Position numbers and translations under genes: made by a program. Below are positions 8,617-15,400 of a stretch of 17,191 nucleotides of DNA, one piece after another (the stretch's first letter is position 1; every line of letters starts with the position of its first letter). Under the pieces are notes generated by a model. That model was not told the DNA's origin. It did no database searches and saw nothing but the letters and a program-made list of their open reading frames with translations. Source of the stretch: an uncultured Collinsella sp. (lineage in GTDB: Bacteria > Actinomycetota > Coriobacteriia > Coriobacteriales > Coriobacteriaceae); contig CATYSO010000030.1 of NCBI GenBank assembly GCA_958412345.1, forward strand, positions 1-17,191. The letters are read 5' to 3'.

Positions 8617-9242
8617 GGCTCATTGTTGTCGACGACGACCGCTTGGTGGTCGATTCGCTCAAGATTATCCTGGGTGCCCAGCCGCAGATCGAAGTCGTGG
8701 GCACCGGCGCCGACGGCAACGACGCGGTTGCGCTCTACACCGAGCACGCACCCGATATCGCGCTGCTCGACATCCAGATGCCGGGGCGTGACGGCCTTTC
8801 GGCGGCGCGCGAGATCCTCGAGCGCGACCCCGCGGCGCGCGTGGTATTCCTGACGACGTTCTCGGATGACGAGTACATTGTGTCGGCGCTCAAGCTGGGC
8901 GCCCGTGGCTACTTGATCAAGACCGATGTCGCCACCATCCCGCCGGCATTGGCGCAGGTCATGGATGGCAAGCGCGTGCTGGAGGGCAAGGCAATCGAGG
9001 ACGTCGATTTTGATGGGATGGACGTCGAGGCCGGCACGCCCCGCCGGCCCGCAGCCTTTGCCGGCCTGACCGACCGCGAGTTCGAGGTCGCCGAGCTCAT
9101 CGCCCGCGGACTCGACAACAAGGAGATTGCCGCCACCGCCTATATGGGCGAAGGCACCGTGCGAAACCACATCAGCTCGATCCTGGCCAAAATGGGCCTA
9201 CGCAACCGCACCCAAATTGCCATCGCCTACCTGCGAGGGTAA
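8613..9242 (+). CDS. Response regulator, NarL/LuxR family
   Basis: This 209-residue DNA-binding regulator is the partner of the upstream kinase. The receiver domain (1-120) carries the acidic pocket D7-D9, the phospho-acceptor D53 in LLDIQMPG, T81 in VFLTTF and K103 in YLIKT. A linker of about 25 residues leads to a LuxR-type helix-turn-helix (about 148-205): LTDREFEVAELIARGLDNKEIA, then EGTVRNHISSILAKMGLRNRTQ. The start codon overlaps the kinase stop by four bases; AAGGAG lies ten bases upstream. From its divergence with the ABC-2 operon, that operon is the likely target, and the inverted repeat at 7301-7356 is a candidate site. The giant surface gene is convergent and shares no promoter with it. 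Confidence 0.95.
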   Translation: MRLIVVDDDRLVVDSLKIILGAQPQIEVVGTGADGNDAVALYTEHAPDIALLDIQMPGRDGLSAAREILERDPAARVVFLTTFSDDEYIVSALKLGARGYLIKTDVATIPPALAQVMDGKRVLEGKAIEDVDFDGMDVEAGTPRRPAAFAGLTDREFEVAELIARGLDNKEIAATAYMGEGTVRNHISSILAKMGLRNRTQIAIAYLRG

Positions 9243-9261
9243 CTCAAAGAATCGACGACTC

Positions 9262-9328
9262 AGTTGCGGTGAAATACGGACTGCTGTGCCCCCTAGGGCT
9301 GCCAAACAGTCCGTATTTCACCGCAACT
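9262..9328. repeat. Perfect 22-bp inverted repeat between convergent genes
   Basis: The arms 9262-9283 and 9307-9328 are exact reverse complements around a 23-base loop that itself contains the palindrome ccctaggg (9291-9298). It starts 19 bases after the response regulator stop codon. No T-run follows the right arm on the plus strand, so it is not a classical intrinsic terminator. A REP-like intergenic palindrome or an mRNA 3'-end structure fits better. Its sequence is unrelated to the ggggacag elements elsewhere in the window. Confidence 0.75.
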
Positions 9329-9343
9329 TATAGAGCAGTCGCA

Positions 9344-9385
9344 CAAAAGTGCCGCCACGGAGGAGGGAGATGCCACCGTGGCGGC
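9344..9385 (-). terminator. Probable terminator of the giant surface protein gene
   Basis: gccgccacgg (9351-9360) and ccgtggcggc (9376-9385) form a perfect 10-bp GC stem with a 15-base loop. Read on the minus strand the stem is followed by ACTTTTGTG, a short T-run. It lies about 80 bases after the surface gene stop codon. The T-run is short, so efficiency is uncertain. Confidence 0.5.
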
Positions 9386-9405
9386 GGGGGGTGGGGTGGG
9401 GGCGG
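9386..9405 (+). other. G-rich tract, possible quadruplex former
   Basis: Runs of six, four and five G separated by single T residues, followed by cgg, make up this stretch on the plus strand. The runs are compatible with a two-layer quadruplex or an imperfect three-layer one. It lies between opposed terminators. Nothing in the sequence proves that it folds. Confidence 0.3.
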
Positions 9406-9411
9406 TGTTCT

Positions 9412-9442
9412 GGCTCCCCCCCGGCCGCCCGGGGCCTTTTTA
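9412..9442 (+). terminator. Probable terminator of the two-component operon
   Basis: On the plus strand ccccgg (9419-9424) and ccgggg (9429-9434) form a tight GC hairpin with a 4-base loop, followed by ccttttta. This has the form of a rho-independent terminator. It is about 170 bases beyond the response regulator stop and faces the end of the convergent surface gene. Confidence 0.5.
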
Positions 9443-9463
9443 CCCCCGGCGCTGCCAGCGTGC

Positions 9464-12400
9464 CTAGCGCTTACGGATACCCCAGACCAGGGCTCCGACG
9501 CCGGCCATGGCAATGACGAATGCCATGAGCAGCGCGGCAGCCTGCTGGTCGCCCGTGGTGGGCAGGAAGCCCTTAACCGTCTTGACGATGTTCGTCACGG
9601 TCTTGGGCGTGCCGGGATCGGGCGTCGGCACGGGCGTCTCGGGCTTCTTGTACGTGTTGTTGAACACGATACCCTCGACGCTCTTGTCGCCCTTGGTAAA
9701 GGCGACGTTCGCCTTGAGGTTGCCCTCGCCGTCGTCGACCACGTTGACGGTCGCGGTAAAGACGGACTTGTCGTAGGTCATACCGGCCTCGTCGCCCTTG
9801 ACCTCGCTGATGGTGTAGGCGTACGTACCAGGCTCGTCGTACTCGAACTTGTCGAAGTTGATCTTGCCGTCGGCATCGTTGGTGACGGTGGACTCGATGT
9901 CCTCGCCAACGAGCTTAAAGCTAAACTCGTCCTTCTTGAGTTCGCGTCCCTCGAGCACCTTGATGGCGCCGATGGAAACCTGCGTGGGCATGGCGTGATA
10001 CTTGTTGGTAAAGCCAGCCGACTCGGTGGTTCCCTCGAGCTTGTGCGTCGCGGTCAGCGTGCCGTCGCCATTGTCGGAGACGGTGGTCACGACGGTGTAG
10101 GTCGCGCCGTCATAGGTGACGCCCTTGTACAGGCCGAGCGCGTTGGGGCAAGCCTCGCGCAGCGTGTACGTGTGCGTGCCGGGTGCCTCGTAGTGGATCG
10201 GGCTCAGCGTGACGGTACCGTTGGCGTCGTTGGTGCCGCTCGCGACAACCACGCCGTCCTCGAGCAGCTCAAACGTGAACTCGCCGGCTGCAAGGTCGCG
10301 TCCGGTCAGACGCTTGACCGTCTTGACCTGGTCGGTCGCCACAGAATCGGTGGGCGCCACGCTGTAGGTGTTGGTGAACGTGAAGGCCGCACCGTCGTCG
10401 CCCTCGCGCACGACGCTCAGATGTCCGGCATTGTCGTCAGTCACGGTGTAGGAAACCTTGCGCGTGGCGTTGGCGTCGTTGGTCACGCCAGGGACGCTAC
10501 CGGACTCGGTCACCGTGTAGGTAAAGGTATGCGAGCGCGGAGTAGCGGCGGCAGGCGCGTTCTCTTCCTCGGATTCATCAGCGTTAACGTCAACGTCGGC
10601 CTCGTCGGTCTCTGCCTCGTCGGTCTCTGCTTCATCGGCTTCAGTCTCGTCGGTTGCGTCGTCCGTCACGCCCAGGGCGCGGTTGAGGTCCTCGAGCGTA
10701 AAGTGGATCTTGCCAAAGTCCACGTTGCCGGCCGCGTCGTTGGTTGCGGTCGCGTGCTCGGGCATCGGGGCGCCCGCCTCGTCGGCGGTCACGGTGAAGG
10801 TGAACTTACCCGCGATGTCGGCCGGGGTCAGGCCTTCGGCAGCCTGGAGCTTCTTGGTGCCGGCGAGCGCGGCATCAACGGCATCGGTGCCGTAGACGTT
10901 CTCGAACAAGGGCTTAATGCCGTCGTAGACAGGCGTTGCCGTCAGGGTACCGTCGCCGTTATCGACGACAATAACCTTAAAGCTAAAGCTCGGCGTTGCG
11001 GCCGTGATACCCTTGGCCGCGAGCTGCGGCGTGAACTCAAAGGCGGTGTAACCGATAGTCCATGCAAGCTTGGCATCCGTATCGGTGCGGATAGCGCGTT
11101 TGGCGTTTACCAAGTCGGCGAGCATCTCGGTAGTGTAATGCAGGAAACCGAAGCTTACCTGCCCATTAACGTTGGTAGTGCACGTGCCCTCGATGGCTTC
11201 CTTCTCACCTGCGTAGGCGATGCCAAAGTAGAACTCGCCGTCGGCCATCGGGCGACCGGTCAGGGTCTTGGTGGCAACGACCTTAGCAGGGACGCCACCA
11301 GTCGCGTTGGTCGTAGCACTGTAGCTGTTGACGAACGGGACCACAGCGCTCTCGACCGCAGCGGCACCAGTCTTGTACTCGGTCGGCAGCGTGCCCTCGG
11401 GGCCGCCAGACACGGTCGTCGTGGCGGTGAGCGTACCGGCGGTGTCGTCGGCGATGGCGATCGTCACGGTGCGGACAGCGTCGTCGTAGGTGTAGCCGGG
11501 CTGGCCGTCGTTCTTCTCGGCCACGGTGTATGTAAAGGTCTTACCGGCATCAGCCTGCGTAAACTTGACCTCATGGCCAGCCAGGATGTCGATCAGGCCG
11601 ACCGTTCCCTCTGCCGTCGCAGGGGACTTGAATTCGTTGGCGACGGGCAGTAGACCAAGCGCGTTGGCCGAAGCCTCGTCGGCGGGCGTCACGGTAAAGG
11701 TAAACTGGCCCTCGGTCATGGGACGTCCGCGGAGGGTCTTGCTGAGCTTGAGGCCGCCGGCCGCGGTGTAGTTAAGCTCAGTGCGGTACGTGTTGGTAAA
11801 GCGTCCGTTTTCCTTCTTGGTGACGTTGGCGGTCAGCTTGCCTTCGCCGTCCTCGGTCACGGTCACTTCGGCGGTCGCGACATGGGCGTCATACGTCATG
11901 CCAACCGTGCTGCCCGCGTTCTCGCGGATCTCGTACTTGTAGGTTCCAGCAGCCGTGTAGCGAATCTTGCCGAACTTGATGGCGGCGATGCCGTCCTTCG
12001 CGTCGTGCCTGCTCACGGTCACGGTTGCGGGGTCGGGCAGCGGGGTGCCCTCGGGAGCGGTGATGGTAAAGCTGAACTCGTCCCCATCCGTCCACTCGCG
12101 ACCGTCGATGGCCTTGCTCAGACCAAAGTCGAGGTCTGCATCGGTCGGGGTCACGCTGTAAGTGTTCTCGAAGGTCGCAGGCTTGTCGCTCTTCAGGACA
12201 TGCTTTGCCTCGAGCGTGCCGTCGCCCTTGTCGGTGATGGTGGTCTCGATGGTGAACTTGGCGTCGCTGTAGGTGATGCCCTTGCTGGTGGTTCCGCCGT
12301 TGACCTCGCGCAGCGTGTAGGTGTGCTTGCCGGGCTTGTCGTAGGTGATCTTGCCCATCGCGATCTTGCCGTCGGCAGTGTTGGTGCCCTTGGCAACGAC

Positions 12401-15400
12401 CTTGTCGCCCTCGACGAGCTCAAAGCTAAACTCGCCGTCCTTGAGGTCGCGTCCGGTCAGGCGCTTGGTCGCGACAATCTGGTCGGTGACACTGAACTCG
12501 TCGGGGTTCGGCTTGTAGCTGTTGTTGAACTTCGCCTCGTCGGCGTCCTTCAGCTTGTGCTTCGCCTCGAGCTTGCCCTTGCCGTTGTCGGTGATGGTCG
12601 TCTCGATGGTGTAAGTCTTGCCATCGTAGGTGATGCCGTTGCCCTCGGCGCCTGCAACCTCGCGCAGCGTGTAGGTGTGCTTGCCGGCCTCGGTGTACTC
12701 GATGGGGCTCATCGTGATCTTGCCGTCAGCAGCGTTCTTGCCGGTGGCGACGACCTTGGTGTCCTTGCCCTCGCCCTCGACGAGCTCGAAGGAGAACTCA
12801 CCCTCCTTGAGGTCGCGCCCGTCCAGGACCTTCTTCGCGGTGACCTGGTCGGTGACGCTGAACTTGTCAGGGGTCACGCTGTAAGCGTTCTCGAAGATCG
12901 GCCTCTCGTCGCCCTGCAGCTTGTGCTCAACGTTGAGGGTACCGTCGCCGTTGTCCGTAACCGTAGTCACGATGGTGTACTCGGCGGTGCTGTAGGTAAT
13001 GCCGTTCTCGGTGGCGCCGGCCTTGGTCTCGCGCAGCGTGTAAGTGTGTTCGCCGGCCTCAGTGTACGTGACGGGATCCATCACGATCTTGCCGTCGGCG
13101 TTGTTGGTACCGGTGGCGACGACCTCGTTGTCCTTGACGAGCTCAAAGCGGAACTCGCCGGCCACAAGGCCAAGCTCGCGCCCGGTCAGGACCTTAGTCG
13201 CGTTGATCTGGTCGGTGACGCTGGAGTCCTTGGGGGTCAGGTTGTAGGAGTTCTTGAACTCGGCGGTCTTGGCGTCCTTCAGGACATGCTTGGCCTCGAG
13301 CGTGCCGTCACCCTTGTCGGTGATGGTGGTCTCGATGGTATAGGTCTTGCCGTCGTAGGTGATGCCGCCAGTCTTGCCCTTGACCTCGCGCAGCGTGTAA
13401 GTGTGCGTTCCGGGCTTGTCGTATTCGATGGGACTCATCGTGATCTTGCCGCTGGCGTCGTTGGTGCCGGTGGCGACGATCTTGGCATCCTTGCCCTCGA
13501 CGAGCTCGAAGGAGAACTCGCCTTCCTTGAGGCCGCGCCCGTCCAGGACCTTCTTCGCGGTGATCTTGTCTGTGACGCTGGAGTCGACAGGCGTCACGCT
13601 ATAGGTATTGGTGAACGTAAATGCCGCATCGCCGTCCGGGTTACGGGTTACGCTCAGCTTGCCCTTGCCGTCATCGGTCACGGTAAAGGAAACCTTGCGC
13701 GAAGGCTTGGCATCGTTGGTCACACCAGCTACCTCGCCGGACTCGGTCACGGTGTAGGTATAGGTGTGCTCGCGCTTTTCGGGCTTTTCGCCTAGAACCT
13801 TATTGAGGTTATCGAGCGTAAAGGTGATCTTGCCAAAGTCGACCTTGCCGGCCGCGTCGTTGGTTGCGGTCGTGCGCTCGGGCATCGGGGCGCCGGCCTC
13901 GTCGGGAGTCACGGTAAAGGTGAACTTGCCGGCGATGTCGGCCGGGGTCAAACCGTCAGCAACCTGCAGGTTCTTGATGCCCGCAAGCGACGCCTCGGCG
14001 TCTTTCGTATTGTAGGAGTTCTTGAACTCGATGCTCTTGACGTCCTTGGCGTCCTTCAGCTCATGCGTAGCCACCAGCTGGCCCTTGCCGTTATCGCTGA
14101 TGGTCGTCACGATGGTGTAGACCGTTTCATCGTAGGCAATACCACCGGCGTTACCCTTGACCTCGCGCAGCTTGTAGGTGTGCTGGCCGATCTTGGTGTA
14201 CCTGATGGGGCTGAACGTCACCTTGCCGTCGGCAGCGTTCACAACGGTCTCGACAGGTTTATCTTCCTTGCCCACGACTTCGAGCAGCTCAAAGCTGAAC
14301 TCGCCGGCCGCCAAGTCGCGCCCGGTCAGGGACTTGGTCACGTCAATCTTGTCGGTAACGCTGGACTCAACAGGCTCCGCAGTGTAAACGTTTTTGAACT
14401 CGGTCTCGCCCGAGGTCACCTGCACGACAGCGCTCAGCTCGCCCTTCTTGTTGGGCGTCACCGTCACGGTGATCTTCGCGACGTTCTTGCTGTAGGCAAC
14501 GCCGTCAACCGTGGTCCCAGCGTTCTTCTCGCTGACCTTGTAGACATACGTGCCAGGTGCCTTGTATTCGATCGTGCCGAAGTTAATGGCCGCCTTGCCC
14601 TCATTCGGATCGTCATTGGTCACGGACACAGTCACGGGCTCAGTCGCGGACTCGGGCATCGGGGCGTTGTTCTCGGACGTCAGCTCAAACTCAAACGCGT
14701 CCTCTTTCGTCCAGGCGCGGCCCTCGAGCACCTTGGTCAGGCCGAAGTCGGCCTTGGTGTCCACCGTCGTCGGCGTCATGTCGTACTTATAGCTGATCTT
14801 GCCGTTGTTGCCCAGGTAGGAATTGACATGCGTCGCGGTCGCCTTGGCGGACGTGTTGTTCCACTTGGGATTGAGAACATCGGAGGCGGTATGGGTGTTG
14901 TTGCCGCCCACGCTATCCTTGGTGGTGTGGAGCTCGTCGATAAATGCCAGGCGCGCGGTTCCCACAGTAAACACCAAGTTACCGTTCTCATCGGGAACAA
15001 TCGCGCCGTCGAACTTCGCGGCATCGCCGCCGATAAACTCGATGACGGCGGTGGCGGACTTGGCCTCGCCGTTCTCGCCCTGCTCCTCAAACTCATCCTT
15101 GTAGTAATACTTACCGTCAGCAGTCAGCGAGCCCTTTGCCGGCTTCGTGCATTCCTCATCCGTGTAAATGGGCGTCTGCTTCTGGAAGTAGTAGTAGCGG
15201 TTGGTGTCGGCCGGCTCAAAGGTCGCAACCGTATCACCCAACGCACCACTGCTCCACTTGTTCGCGTAGAAATTCACGGTATTGGTGCGGTCAACGACGG
15301 TCGTATTATGCTCGATGTAGTCCTTGAGCCCCGTGACCTTCTCGGGCGTAAACAGATTGTCGAGTGCAGCGCTCTTCACGCTCGAGGCGTACTTTACGCG

